A DNA stretch of 8,441 nt from CAYUWH01 sp964448615 (GTDB lineage: Bacteria > Patescibacteriota > Gracilibacteria > Peribacterales > Peribacteraceae). Positions 1 to 6,434 of the stretch are shown piece after piece. Position numbers and translations under genes: made by a program. Position 1 is the first letter of the stretch. The number at the start of each line of letters is the position of its first letter. The stretch spans positions 1 to 8,441 of the forward strand of contig CAYUWH010000048.1 in assembly GCA_964448615.1 (NCBI GenBank), written 5' to 3'. Below the pieces are notes generated by a model. That model did not search any database and was not told the DNA's origin. It worked only from the letters and a program-made list of their open reading frames with translations.

Positions 1-2228
1 TTCGGGAGCATCTCTGAAAATGGAAAAGTTCCTTCATTTTTTCGTTCCTCGATCACTTTGATATCTTCCGATGTTTCTTGATCAGCGATGATCATTTTTT
101 TAAACTCCCCCTCGTCAATAATCGTCACCCCGAGTTTTTTCGCATCGTCCGCTTTGCTGCCCGCATCTGAACCTTGGAGCAGGTAATCCGTTTTTTTACT
201 GACAGACCCGCTGACTTTTCCGCCGCGGTCTTTGATCATCTCTTTGGCTTCTTCGCGGCTGAGCGTGGGGAGAGTCCCTGTCAGCACAAAGGTTTTCCCG
301 GCAAAGACTTGCTGGGCAGCGCTGCTCTGGGGGCGAATGCAGATGACGCCGTTGTGTTCGAGTTTGTGCAGCACTTTTTCATTCGCAGGATCGCCGAACC
401 ATTCTTTCAGGGATTCCGCGACGACGGGGCCGATGCCGTCGATGCAGGCCAGCTCTTCGTCGCCGATTCCTTGGATCGTCTTCAGAATGTCCGTGATCGC
501 AATGCCCGTCACTTTCACCGTAACCGATTCCGGTCCGAAGAGTGTTTGACGCGATCCGGTCGCATCGTGGATTTCCACTTCATGTTCGCGTTCCAGCCAT
601 GGCAATTTGCGCGCGAGCACGTCCGCCGTCTCTCTCCCGATGTGCCGAATGCCGAGTGCGTAGAGAAAACGGTCGAGCGGGATGCGCTTGGCTTTTTCCA
701 AATTCGTCAGCAAGTTTTCCGTTTTCTTTTCCTTGAAGAGCGGGAGCGCCATCAAGTCTTCCGCCGTCAGTGCGAACAGATCCCCGACATCCTGAATCAA
801 GCCGCGTTCGAGCAATACTTGCACCGTTTCTTTTCCAAAGCCCTCGATGTTGAACGCATAGCGCGAGGCGAAGTGCTCGATGCCTTCCTGCTTGCGTGCG
901 GGGCATTCCGCATTCGGACACCGGAAGGCGACTTCCTCCTCTTCGCGCACGAGCACGGTGTTGCAGATGGGACAGTGCCTGGGGAACGTAAACGCTTTCG
1001 CGCCCTCGGGGCGAAGCTGAGTCATCACTTCCATCACTTCCGGAATGATGTCGCCCGCCTTGCGGACGATCACCGTGTCGCCGATGCGCACATCGAGGCG
1101 CTCGATCTCATCTTGGTTGTGGAGCGTGGCGCGCGTCACGGTCGTTCCTGCGAGTTGCACGGGACTCAGGATCGCGACGGGCGTCACTGCTCCCGTGCGC
1201 CCCACCTGCAGGTGAATTTCGAGCACCTGCGCGGTTTTTTCCTGAGCGGGGAACTTGTACGCCCGCGCCCAGCGCGGCGCTTTTGCGGTCGATCCCAGCT
1301 CGCGTTGCAGGCGCCGGTCGTTCACTTTCAGGACCAATCCGTCGATGTCATACGGAAGCTCCTCTCTCGTTTTTTGAATCTGGGAGTAGATGTTCTCGAT
1401 CTCCTCCCTGTGGGTTACCGTCTTGTGTCCGGGATGGACCGGCATGCCCGCTTCTTCCATGAAGCGCAGCACTTCTTCCTGCGTCTTCAGCTCGAGTGCA
1501 TCGGCGGCCGCCGTATTCAACGAGTAACAGAACATGCGCAAATCTCGCTCCGCGGCGATGCCCGGATCCAACTGCCGCACGGTTCCCGCCGCCGCATTGC
1601 GCGGGTTGGCGAACTGCTCTTCTTCGGGGAGACCCTTGTTGAATTTTTCCAGAGCGGACTTGGGCATGTACACCTCCCCCCCGATTTCCACGATGTCCGG
1701 CGCGCTCGCCGTTGCATGCTTGAGGGAGAACGAGAGGGGAATCTGCTCGATGGTCTTCACGGTGTGGGTCACGTCTTCGCCCACCACGCCATCACCGCGC
1801 GTCACGGCGCGCGCATAGCGATACACACCATCCTTTTCCTTCTGATAAATCAATGAAATATTCAATCCATCAATTTTCTGTTCGCAGATCACCTCAAACG
1901 TTCGCGTTTCATCGCCCAGCGCTCTGCCCATCTGCGCGAACCACTCGTCCACTTCTTCTTGGGAGAACGCATCCTGCAACGATTGCTTCGGCGTGATGTG
2001 CGTCACCTTTGGCAAGCGTCCGTCCAACGGAGCGCCGACGCGTTGGGTGGGCGAATCGGGCGTAATGAGATCCGGGAATTCCTTCTCGAGCGCAATCAAT
2101 TCCTGCTTCAAGCTGTCGCGCACGTCTTCCGAGACATCCGTCCTGTTTTCCATGAAGTACGCTTTGTTCAAGCGCCAGATTTCCTGCCGGAGTTTCTCAA
2201 GACGCTTCTGTGCGTCGGCATGCTTCAT
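1..2228 (-). CDS. ligA: NAD-dependent DNA ligase LigA (3' end beyond window)
   Basis: Seals nicks in duplex DNA using NAD+, in replication and repair. Reading the minus strand from the ATG at 2228 gives 742 codons with no stop before the window edge. Visible in order: an N-terminal Ia region; SPTQRVG near residue 60; the adenylation motif KIDG with catalytic Lys about 118; TRGDG; a four-cysteine zinc finger (CPIC ... CPNAEC) near residue 420; helix-hairpin-helix repeats ending IDGIGPVVAES; a BRCT domain from about 640 to 712 (GKTFVLTGTL ... GSDAGSKADDAKKLG). About 30 residues follow the BRCT and run off the window. Against the usual ~670 residues it is long, mainly because of an insertion near 547-587 in the HhH region. 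The Ia motif usually written DAEYD reads EDVRD. An in-frame ATG at 2252 would add 8 residues. I prefer 2228, because a TACTAT box lies 6 nt upstream and neither start has a Shine-Dalgarno. Identity is secure. Confidence 0.97.
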   Translation of the reverse strand, partial: MKHADAQKRLEKLRQEIWRLNKAYFMENRTDVSEDVRDSLKQELIALEKEFPDLITPDSPTQRVGAPLDGRLPKVTHITPKQSLQDAFSQEEVDEWFAQMGRALGDETRTFEVICEQKIDGLNISLIYQKEKDGVYRYARAVTRGDGVVGEDVTHTVKTIEQIPLSFSLKHATASAPDIVEIGGEVYMPKSALEKFNKGLPEEEQFANPRNAAAGTVRQLDPGIAAERDLRMFCYSLNTAAADALELKTQEEVLRFMEEAGMPVHPGHKTVTHREEIENIYSQIQKTREELPYDIDGLVLKVNDRRLQRELGSTAKAPRWARAYKFPAQEKTAQVLEIHLQVGRTGAVTPVAILSPVQLAGTTVTRATLHNQDEIERLDVRIGDTVIVRKAGDIIPEVMEVMTQLRPEGAKAFTFPRHCPICNTVLVREEEEVAFRCPNAECPARKQEGIEHFASRYAFNIEGFGKETVQVLLERGLIQDVGDLFALTAEDLMALPLFKEKKTENLLTNLEKAKRIPLDRFLYALGIRHIGRETADVLARKLPWLEREHEVEIHDATGSRQTLFGPESVTVKVTGIAITDILKTIQGIGDEELACIDGIGPVVAESLKEWFGDPANEKVLHKLEHNGVICIRPQSSAAQQVFAGKTFVLTGTLPTLSREEAKEMIKDRGGKVSGSVSKKTDYLLQGSDAGSKADDAKKLGVTIIDEGEFKKMIIADQETSEDIKVIEERKNEGTFPFSEMLP

Positions 2229-2234
2229 GGCTTT

Positions 2235-2240
2235 ATAGTA
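2235..2240 (-). promoter_or_regulatory. Candidate -10 box of ligA
   Basis: TACTAT on the minus strand ends 6 nt before the ligA ATG at 2228, so transcription would begin at or next to the start codon. No convincing -35 hexamer is seen 16-18 nt upstream, so this rests on the -10 and on the parallel with the pilT promoter. Confidence 0.35.
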
Positions 2241-2331
2241 CCGCAAACTCATTGTTCACGAAGACCCATTTATCGCCCACGTCAACCAGACTCTCTTGCA
2301 ATTGCCAGCTTCTTGCGCACACTACGCGCCA

Positions 2332-2571
2332 ATGGCTGTTCTCAAGAATTCCGACGAGCAAACGACAAAGCTTTATCAACAACTCCTCAATTTGCTCGAG
2401 GAGATGCATCATCAGGCCTCAGAACAAGATAAGGATGAGGACTCCCTCGATGAGACGGGACTCATTCAGAGTCTGGTCGAAGAAGCCGAAGAGCGCGGGC
2501 TCGATGAAGAGAGCGTGGAGCGCATCCTCAAGATGGCCTCCCAACTGCGCAAGAAATCCCGCGAGGAATAG
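2332..2571 (+). CDS. Small acidic helical protein, hypothetical
   Basis: A 79-residue protein beginning MAVLKNSDEQTTKLY and ending in a TAG at 2569. I do not recognise a family. It is very rich in Glu, Asp, Lys and Gln, with no signal peptide, membrane segment or cysteine, and heptad-like leucines (KLYQQLLNLLEEM, then SLVEEAEERG and SVERILKMASQLRKK). It is probably an all-helical cytosolic protein, possibly a coiled coil or a small partner protein. The frame is open from an earlier ATG at 2296, but the 12 extra residues (MQLPASCAHYAP) do not look like the rest and would push into the ligA upstream region, so I chose 2332. It is divergent from ligA and 43 nt upstream of pilT, which has its own promoter. 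That the gene is real is inferred from composition and position. Confidence 0.6.
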   Translation: MAVLKNSDEQTTKLYQQLLNLLEEMHHQASEQDKDEDSLDETGLIQSLVEEAEERGLDEESVERILKMASQLRKKSREE

Positions 2572-2603
2572 CGTTTCTTGATAAAATACGCCAAAAACGC
2601 TAT
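2568..2603 (+). repeat. 9-bp inverted repeat across the pilT promoter
   Basis: ATAGCGTTT at 2568-2576 is matched perfectly by its reverse complement AAACGCTAT at 2595-2603, with an 18-nt spacer. The left arm contains the stop codon of the small acidic gene. The spacer holds the -35 box, and the right arm overlaps the first three bases of the -10 box. No T-run follows, so an operator is more likely than a terminator. Confidence 0.45.
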
Positions 2604-2606
2604 AAT
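2578..2606 (+). promoter_or_regulatory. Sigma70-type promoter of pilT
   Basis: TTGATA (2578-2583) and TATAAT (2601-2606) are separated by exactly 17 nt, close to the bacterial housekeeping consensus (5/6 and 6/6). The ATG of pilT begins 8 nt after the -10 box, so the expected start of transcription (about 2613) leaves a 5' leader of 0-3 nt. AGAAGGA at 2607-2613 resembles a Shine-Dalgarno but sits one base from the ATG and would lie mostly upstream of the transcript. Confidence 0.8.
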
Positions 2607-2614
2607 AGAAGGAT

Positions 2615-3646
2615 ATGACACTCACACCCCAATCGGTCTTCGCTGAAGCCCTTTCCGCCGGTGCATCCGACGTGCATCTTGCCGTGGACTCCCCGGTGCT
2701 CTTCCGTATCGATGGCGTGCTGACCGAGCAGGGTGACAAAGCGCTCTCCGGTGCGGAGGTTGAAAAGTTCGTGAAGACGGTATTGGGGGAAGAGGCCTAC
2801 AAGCGCCTGGAAAAAAACCGCGAGATCGATGCATCCTTCTCTTTGGAAGATGGCATCCGCCTCCGTCTCAATGCGCATTACGAACGCGGCAACATGGCAT
2901 TGGCTGCGCGCCTCATTCCATCGAGCATTCCGACTGTCGAGGATCTCGGTCTTGCGGAATTGGCGCAGCGTTTCGCCACGCTCCATGAAGGTCTCATTCT
3001 CTTCACGGGTCCGACTGGTACCGGGAAATCCACCTCGCTCGCGTCACTGATCCAGTACATCGATTCCCAGCGCGCCTCGCACATCGTCACCTTGGAAGAC
3101 CCTATCGAATTCCTCTTTCCCAAGGGCAAAGGGCTTATCGAACAGCGTCAATTCGGCGAAGATTTCCTCTCGTTCCCGGAAGCACTCCGCGGCATCCTCC
3201 GCCAAGATCCGAACATCGTGATGGTCGGAGAAATGCGCGATCCGGAAACCATCGCCGCCGCCCTCACCCTCGCTGAGACGGGCCACCTCATTCTCGCCAC
3301 CCTCCACACGCCGAATACGGCGCAGACCATCGATCGTATCATCGATGTCTTCCCAGCCCACCAGCAGTCCCAGGTACGCTCACAGCTCTCCATGTCGCTC
3401 AAGGCCATCATCGCCCAGCGCCTGCTCCCTGCGGCCAATGGTGGGCGTATCGCGCAGCGTGAGATCCTGATCAACACGCCTGCTGTCTCCAACACCATCC
3501 GCGATAGTCGTATGCAGGAGCTCAACTCCGTCATTCAAACCGGTGGTGACAGCGGCATGGTCGCCTTCGACAAAGATGCCAAGCGCCTTCTCAAAGAAGG
3601 TCTTATCACCCAGGAGGTGTTTGATGAGGCGGTGAGGGGGGTGTGA
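2615..3646 (+). CDS. pilT: Type IV pilus retraction ATPase PilT
   Basis: A 343-residue hexameric secretion-type ATPase that in characterised relatives drives pilus retraction (twitching, DNA uptake) at the cytoplasmic face of the inner membrane. Length is typical of the family. In order: an N-terminal PAS-like domain with SDVHL near 18-22; Walker A GPTGTGKST at 132-140; Asp box TLEDPIEF at 159-166; Walker B NIVMVGEMRD at 200-209; His box GHLILATLHTPNTAQTIDRI at 223-242; IAQRLLP near 266-272; and AVSNTIRD at 290-297, matching the AIRNLIRE motif that distinguishes PilT from the assembly ATPase PilB. The start is fixed by the adjacent promoter. No pilB, pilC or pilin gene lies in the window, which is common in reduced genomes where pilus genes are scattered. 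It ends in TGA within a G-rich stretch, convergent with the minus-strand block. PilU or another paralogue is the main alternative. Confidence 0.93.
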   Translation: MTLTPQSVFAEALSAGASDVHLAVDSPVLFRIDGVLTEQGDKALSGAEVEKFVKTVLGEEAYKRLEKNREIDASFSLEDGIRLRLNAHYERGNMALAARLIPSSIPTVEDLGLAELAQRFATLHEGLILFTGPTGTGKSTSLASLIQYIDSQRASHIVTLEDPIEFLFPKGKGLIEQRQFGEDFLSFPEALRGILRQDPNIVMVGEMRDPETIAAALTLAETGHLILATLHTPNTAQTIDRIIDVFPAHQQSQVRSQLSMSLKAIIAQRLLPAANGGRIAQREILINTPAVSNTIRDSRMQELNSVIQTGGDSGMVAFDKDAKRLLKEGLITQEVFDEAVRGV

Positions 3647-3654
3647 GGGGGGAT

Positions 3655-3741
3655 TTAGTTTTTATTGGTCCACTCCATCCGATCGAGCCAAAATTCAGCA
3701 TGCCGCACGGGTTTTCCTCTTTTAAGACTCCGTCGAATTCT
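3655..3741 (-). pseudogene. C-terminal remnant of a second GNAT acetyltransferase
   Basis: Translating the minus strand here gives RRSLKRGKPVRHAEFWLDRM, then EWTNKN and a TAA at 3655-3657. Over the last 26 residues it matches the C-terminus of the intact GNAT protein encoded at 4474-5028 (GRSFKKGKPVRHAEFRLSRQ...) at 17 positions. At the DNA level 28 consecutive bases are identical (3691-3718 and 4513-4540). Nothing of the rest of the acetyltransferase remains, because the TAA of the CYTH gene lies immediately upstream. It therefore has no start and is not an independent gene. It is in the same reading frame as the CYTH gene, separated by that single stop codon. I read it as the scar of a duplicated or replaced GNAT gene. 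Confidence 0.75.
3691..3718. repeat. 28-bp direct repeat, copy 1
   Basis: Identical to 4513-4540 over 28 bases. It encodes the GKPVRHAEF segment of the GNAT tail on the minus strand. The flanks are recognisably similar but diverged, as expected of an old duplication and not of a mobile-element repeat. Confidence 0.85.
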
Positions 3742-4281
3742 TTATAAAACTGGTAAGTGCTGAGCCAAATCAGCGAAATTAGCCACATGAATCAGACCGC
3801 TATCCCGAGAGAAGGCATGACCCGTGATCTCCGGTCCGAACCATGGCAGGGAAGGATGGAAGCCCTCTGCTGCATACAGGTCCGCAAACTCTGCTTCCAC
3901 GATGGCCAGTCCCGCCAGATGATCAAGGTATTGCTTGATTGTTACACCAGGCATGTTGGTCTTATGTTTGAAATAGCTGATCTGATTGCCTAATGCGCTT
4001 TTCCTGAGCGTCTCGAATTCAGCGGCGGAGATCGATGCCTTCATTGACCATCGGACTAGAGGAGAGTTTGGGTCGGCAATCTTGCGCTCCAATTCATAGC
4101 GATCTTCTCCTCTCTTCTGTATACGCATTTCCACTTGGGAATCTGTATAGAGATAAGAGCGATGAACCTCAAGGGTACTGAGGGCTACATCTGAAGGAAT
4201 GGAACCTTTGAGTAAGAATTTCCGTTCTATTTCCGCAAAGTTTTGAGAGAGTTCCATAGCAGGTTGGTACTTATCTAGCAT
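3742..4281 (-). CDS. CYTH-domain protein (triphosphate tunnel metalloenzyme family)
   Basis: A 179-residue protein of the CYTH/TTM fold, a beta-tunnel that binds triphosphates with a divalent metal. Characterised prokaryotic members are mostly tripolyphosphatases, and others are class IV adenylate cyclases or thiamine triphosphatases. Key residues are in place: EIERK at 17-21 (ExExK metal/phosphate motif), EMRIQKR at 51-57, ELERK at 64-68, K116 in IKQYL, VEAEF at 128-132 (second metal-binding ExE), and EITG at 151-154. Length fits a single-domain member, and there is no signal peptide, so it is cytosolic. An alternative start is Met9 (4257), nearer the EIERK motif. Position 4281 is kept because a weak -10 box lies 6 nt upstream. 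It is separated from the GNAT gene upstream by 192 nt with a candidate terminator, so it is probably its own unit. The exact substrate cannot be read. Confidence 0.88.
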   Translation of the reverse strand: MLDKYQPAMELSQNFAEIERKFLLKGSIPSDVALSTLEVHRSYLYTDSQVEMRIQKRGEDRYELERKIADPNSPLVRWSMKASISAAEFETLRKSALGNQISYFKHKTNMPGVTIKQYLDHLAGLAIVEAEFADLYAAEGFHPSLPWFGPEITGHAFSRDSGLIHVANFADLAQHLPVL

Positions 4282-4287
4282 GCGTCA

Positions 4288-4293
4288 AAAATA
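4288..4293 (-). promoter_or_regulatory. Weak candidate -10 box of the CYTH gene
   Basis: TATTTT on the minus strand lies 6 nt before the ATG at 4281, the same spacing as the ligA box. The -35 region is poor (GACAAT at 17 nt), so this is suggestive only. Confidence 0.25.
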
Positions 4294-4389
4294 CACATTT
4301 GACAAGCAAGATTGTCATATTTAGGATGAACAATCCTATGGAAAAAACCACTGAGCAACCTTTCTTGCAAAAAACCGCATACTTCTGTC

Positions 4390-4438
4390 AAAAAAGTACC
4401 TTCTCTATTCTGCAGTCATTGTTTCTTCGGAATAGAAG
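4390..4438 (-). terminator. Candidate intrinsic terminator after the GNAT gene
   Basis: On the minus strand CTTCTATTC (4438-4430) can pair with GAATAGAGAAG (4410-4400) allowing one bulge, with a 19-nt loop. After GTAC (4399-4396) a run of six T follows (4395-4390). Position and orientation suit the end of the methyltransferase-NUDIX-protease-GNAT unit. The stem is AT-rich and the loop long, so strength is doubtful. Confidence 0.4.
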
Positions 4439-4473
4439 CTAAGGCTGATTGAAATGGGGATTGTGAGAAGAGA

Positions 4474-5028
4474 TTATCGATTTCGATCCATCCATTCTTG
4501 TCGACTCAAACGAAATTCAGCATGCCGCACGGGTTTTCCTTTTTTGAAACTGCGCCCCTCTGAGAAGCCTGTGTGGTTCATCCCTATTTTCCGAAGGACG
4601 CTGCCGCTTGCGATGTTCCAATCATGATGCGAAGAGAGGATGGCATCAGCTTCCAGTGCTTCAAAAGCGAATCGTAATACTTCGACTGAAGCTTCGGTCG
4701 CATAGCCCTTGTTTTGCTCTTTGGGATGGATGAAATAGCCGAGACCCCATGTATTTCCAGGGTGTTTTCGATCGCGCTTCAGCTCGATCCGGCCTATGAA
4801 GTGCGTGTCATCTTTGTCCTCAATCGTCCAAATATACTTTTCTCCTACTTCCCAATCCTTGAGTGCGCCATCGGTAAATGCATGCATTTCTTCTTCACTC
4901 TGAGGTGCATCCCAACTCATGCCGTCCGTAAATCCGGGCGTATGTGCCGCTTCCCAGATATGCGGGATATCTTCCCGTGAGAGGCGACGAAGCGTGCAGC
5001 GTGCAGTGGTGAGGGTAAATTCGGGCAT
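4474..5028 (-). CDS. GNAT-family N-acetyltransferase (RimJ/RimL-like)
   Basis: A 184-residue acetyl-CoA-dependent acetyltransferase of the Acetyltransf_3 type, whose members modify protein N-termini, antibiotics or small amines. It starts MPEFTLTTARCTLRRLSRED, the usual first strand of the family (T-x-R-x-x-L-R). The acetyl-CoA pyrophosphate loop is QNKGYA at 105-110, before helix TEASVEVLRFAFEAL. The late motif N138 ... S143 ... RKIGM (the family's N-x-x-S-x-x-x-x-x-K-x-G) is intact, and the C-terminus ends GKPVRHAEFRLSRQEW, a usual RimJ/RimL ending. The frame is open upstream to 5130, but those 34 residues overlap the protease gene and match nothing in the family, so I start at 5028. It lies 16 nt after the protease stop with no Shine-Dalgarno, so translation is probably coupled. 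The acceptor is unknown. A decayed relative of its last 26 codons lies beyond the CYTH gene. Confidence 0.88.
   Translation of the reverse strand: MPEFTLTTARCTLRRLSREDIPHIWEAAHTPGFTDGMSWDAPQSEEEMHAFTDGALKDWEVGEKYIWTIEDKDDTHFIGRIELKRDRKHPGNTWGLGYFIHPKEQNKGYATEASVEVLRFAFEALEADAILSSHHDWNIASGSVLRKIGMNHTGFSEGRSFKKGKPVRHAEFRLSRQEWMDRNR
4513..4540. repeat. 28-bp direct repeat, copy 2
   Basis: Identical to 3691-3718. It lies inside the intact GNAT gene and encodes part of its conserved C-terminus on the minus strand. Confidence 0.85.
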
Positions 5029-5044
5029 AGCAGTGTAGAAAAAG

Positions 5045-5809
5045 CTATCGTGATAATTGTTTGGCGATAGCCAATGCCTTTCGTATGGGTGTGATATAGC
5101 CGTACGGCACGGGAACATGCAGTGAGCCACTTTCCGGATCGGATGATTTTTTCCCAGATTGCTTGAACAGAATATTGTCAGCGCCCCATATCATCTGGCC
5201 GGTCAGAATACCGATGACTTTTCCATTGTCTGAAAAAACAGGAGAGCCCGAAGCACCCCAGAGAGCCAACGTATAGGCGAACATGAATTGGCGCTTTTTA
5301 TAACCGCCAGTTCTCGCATTGCAGGACCCCATGATATTTCCTTTCCAGCAGGCAAATGGAAATTGATCGAGAGGCGTTCCGACCGCAAAGGGAAACCCGC
5401 AGAGAAAAATATCCTCTCCCTGCAGAGGTTCTTGTTCAGTTTCTAGTATGAGCGAAGGGAGGGGCGCAGTCGTCTTCACGCGCAGTGTGGCGAGATCCAT
5501 CGCTCCGCTGAAGGCGACAGAAGTTGCTGTCCATCGCTTTCCGTCATGCGTTTCAATTTCCACCTTCTTTACCGTTTCACGAAAATAGCGTTGCAGAGCA
5601 GCCTCTTTATCCTTTTGTGCCCCCAGCGTTTTCAGGATGTCTGCGATTTGTCCTGTTCTAAACAGCATGTGAGCACACGTGAGGACATCACCTTTTGAGG
5701 AATAGACGAACCCTGTGCCTCCATCGATATCTCCTTTTTTGAAATGCACGATAATTCGTACGATCGATGGACGATGCTGCTGAGCCAGTGATGCGAGGGT
5801 TACTGACAT
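5045..5809 (-). CDS. Trypsin-like serine protease (S1 fold), apparently cytosolic
   Basis: A 254-residue chymotrypsin-fold peptidase. The catalytic triad reads directly: His47 in LTCAHML, Asp105 in AMDLATL, Ser187 in GASGSP (family G-x-S-G-x-P). GTGFVYSSKG at 31-40 is the usual strand before the His, and the DLATL setting resembles the HtrA/DegP-type S1C subgroup. There is no signal peptide, no transmembrane segment and no PDZ domain after the protease fold, unlike secreted DegP relatives, so a cytosolic role is inferred. An insertion between His and Asp (about 51-82) is helical and charged. The frame is open to 5914, but the extra 35 residues overlap the NUDIX gene and are basic, cysteine-containing and atypical. 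Start 5809 leaves a 16-nt gap after the NUDIX stop. The target protein is unknown. Its place in the middle of an operon of small-molecule enzymes is unusual. Confidence 0.85.
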   Translation of the reverse strand: MSVTLASLAQQHRPSIVRIIVHFKKGDIDGGTGFVYSSKGDVLTCAHMLFRTGQIADILKTLGAQKDKEAALQRYFRETVKKVEIETHDGKRWTATSVAFSGAMDLATLRVKTTAPLPSLILETEQEPLQGEDIFLCGFPFAVGTPLDQFPFACWKGNIMGSCNARTGGYKKRQFMFAYTLALWGASGSPVFSDNGKVIGILTGQMIWGADNILFKQSGKKSSDPESGSLHVPVPYGYITPIRKALAIAKQLSR

Positions 5810-5825
5810 GATGAAGGTGAGGTTA

Positions 5826-6434
5826 TTACCATGGCGGAAGTCGCATTTTTTCCGATGATTGATAGGTCCATTCAATAAGATTTGCTTGCGGTTGTTGCAG
5901 TCTTTTTTGTGCAAGATAGGCCCAATAAATCCAATGTTTCCGCAGGGGTTGCAATGGATGTTGCCCTTGTCCTAATTCCGGTACTGCCATCCAGTCGGTA
6001 AATGAGAAAGGGAAAAATTGAGCCGCAGTCGTTTCGGGCGGTGCTGGCCTAAGCAATGTGTATGAATCGGCCACAGCTGCAAACAGAAGAATCACTTCCC
6101 CCGGCCGATCGCAATCACGAGGAATAAAATATGGGCGTTCCAGCCATGCTACCATCTTTAAATCATTCGGGCGTATGGTCATGCCAGTTTCTTCTTGAAG
6201 TTCCCGTACTACAGCAGATGAAGGTGATTCGCCTTTCATAACCGCTCCTCCTGGAAGCGTCCATGGATTGCCGTCATAGCAACTACGTGCGTAGTCTCCG
6301 AGTTGAACAAGAAGAACATCCGTAAGATCTTTTGAAAAAACTGCAATGAATGTGCCAAGTTGCCATTTTTTTGTGCCGCATAATTGCTCTGCCCTTGCGT
6401 AAAAGTCGGTGATTGAGTGTATTTGCTTCATCAT
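5826..6434 (-). CDS. NUDIX hydrolase
   Basis: A 202-residue enzyme that would hydrolyse a nucleoside diphosphate linked to another moiety, using Mg2+. The Nudix box (G-x5-E-x7-R-E-U-x-E-E-x-G-U) is perfect at residues 63-85: GGAVMKGE, then RELQEETGM. It is preceded by the typical PWTLPGG. VLLVQLGDYARSCYDGNPW at 40-58 is the usual strand and loop before the box. The C-terminal third (from about 140) is longer than in minimal ~150-residue NUDIX proteins and may set substrate choice, which cannot be named. Two adjacent ATG codons occur, at 6434 and 6431. The first overlaps the methyltransferase TGA as ATGA, a classic translational-coupling arrangement. An upstream in-frame ATG at 6452 lies inside the preceding gene and is less likely. 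Its product may act on the same metabolite as the fusion protein. Confidence 0.92.
   Translation of the reverse strand: MMKQIHSITDFYARAEQLCGTKKWQLGTFIAVFSKDLTDVLLVQLGDYARSCYDGNPWTLPGGAVMKGESPSSAVVRELQEETGMTIRPNDLKMVAWLERPYFIPRDCDRPGEVILLFAAVADSYTLLRPAPPETTAAQFFPFSFTDWMAVPELGQGQHPLQPLRKHWIYWAYLAQKRLQQPQANLIEWTYQSSEKMRLPPW

Noticed and set aside
174..1856. A 560-codon open frame on the plus strand
   Set aside because: It is the antisense shadow of ligA. The minus strand gives a complete ligase with all motifs, and the plus-strand protein is rich in His, Arg and Phe with no recognisable domain.
2210..2581. A 123-codon plus-strand frame overlapping ligA's start and the small gene
   Set aside because: Its product is low-complexity Ser/Arg with no domain, whereas the overlapping frame starting at 2332 has a coherent helical protein.
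3691..4540. 28-bp direct repeats as CRISPR or mobile-element ends
   Set aside because: There are only two copies, both are coding for the same protein segment, the flanks are also related, and there is no transposase.
5029..5130. N-terminal extension of the GNAT protein
   Set aside because: It overlaps the protease end. The GNAT family begins at the MPEFTLTTARCTL strand.
5810..5914. N-terminal extension of the protease
   Set aside because: It overlaps the NUDIX coding region and its residues look like antisense-free filler (basic, Cys-rich, unlike the fold), while Met at 5809 starts just before the domain.
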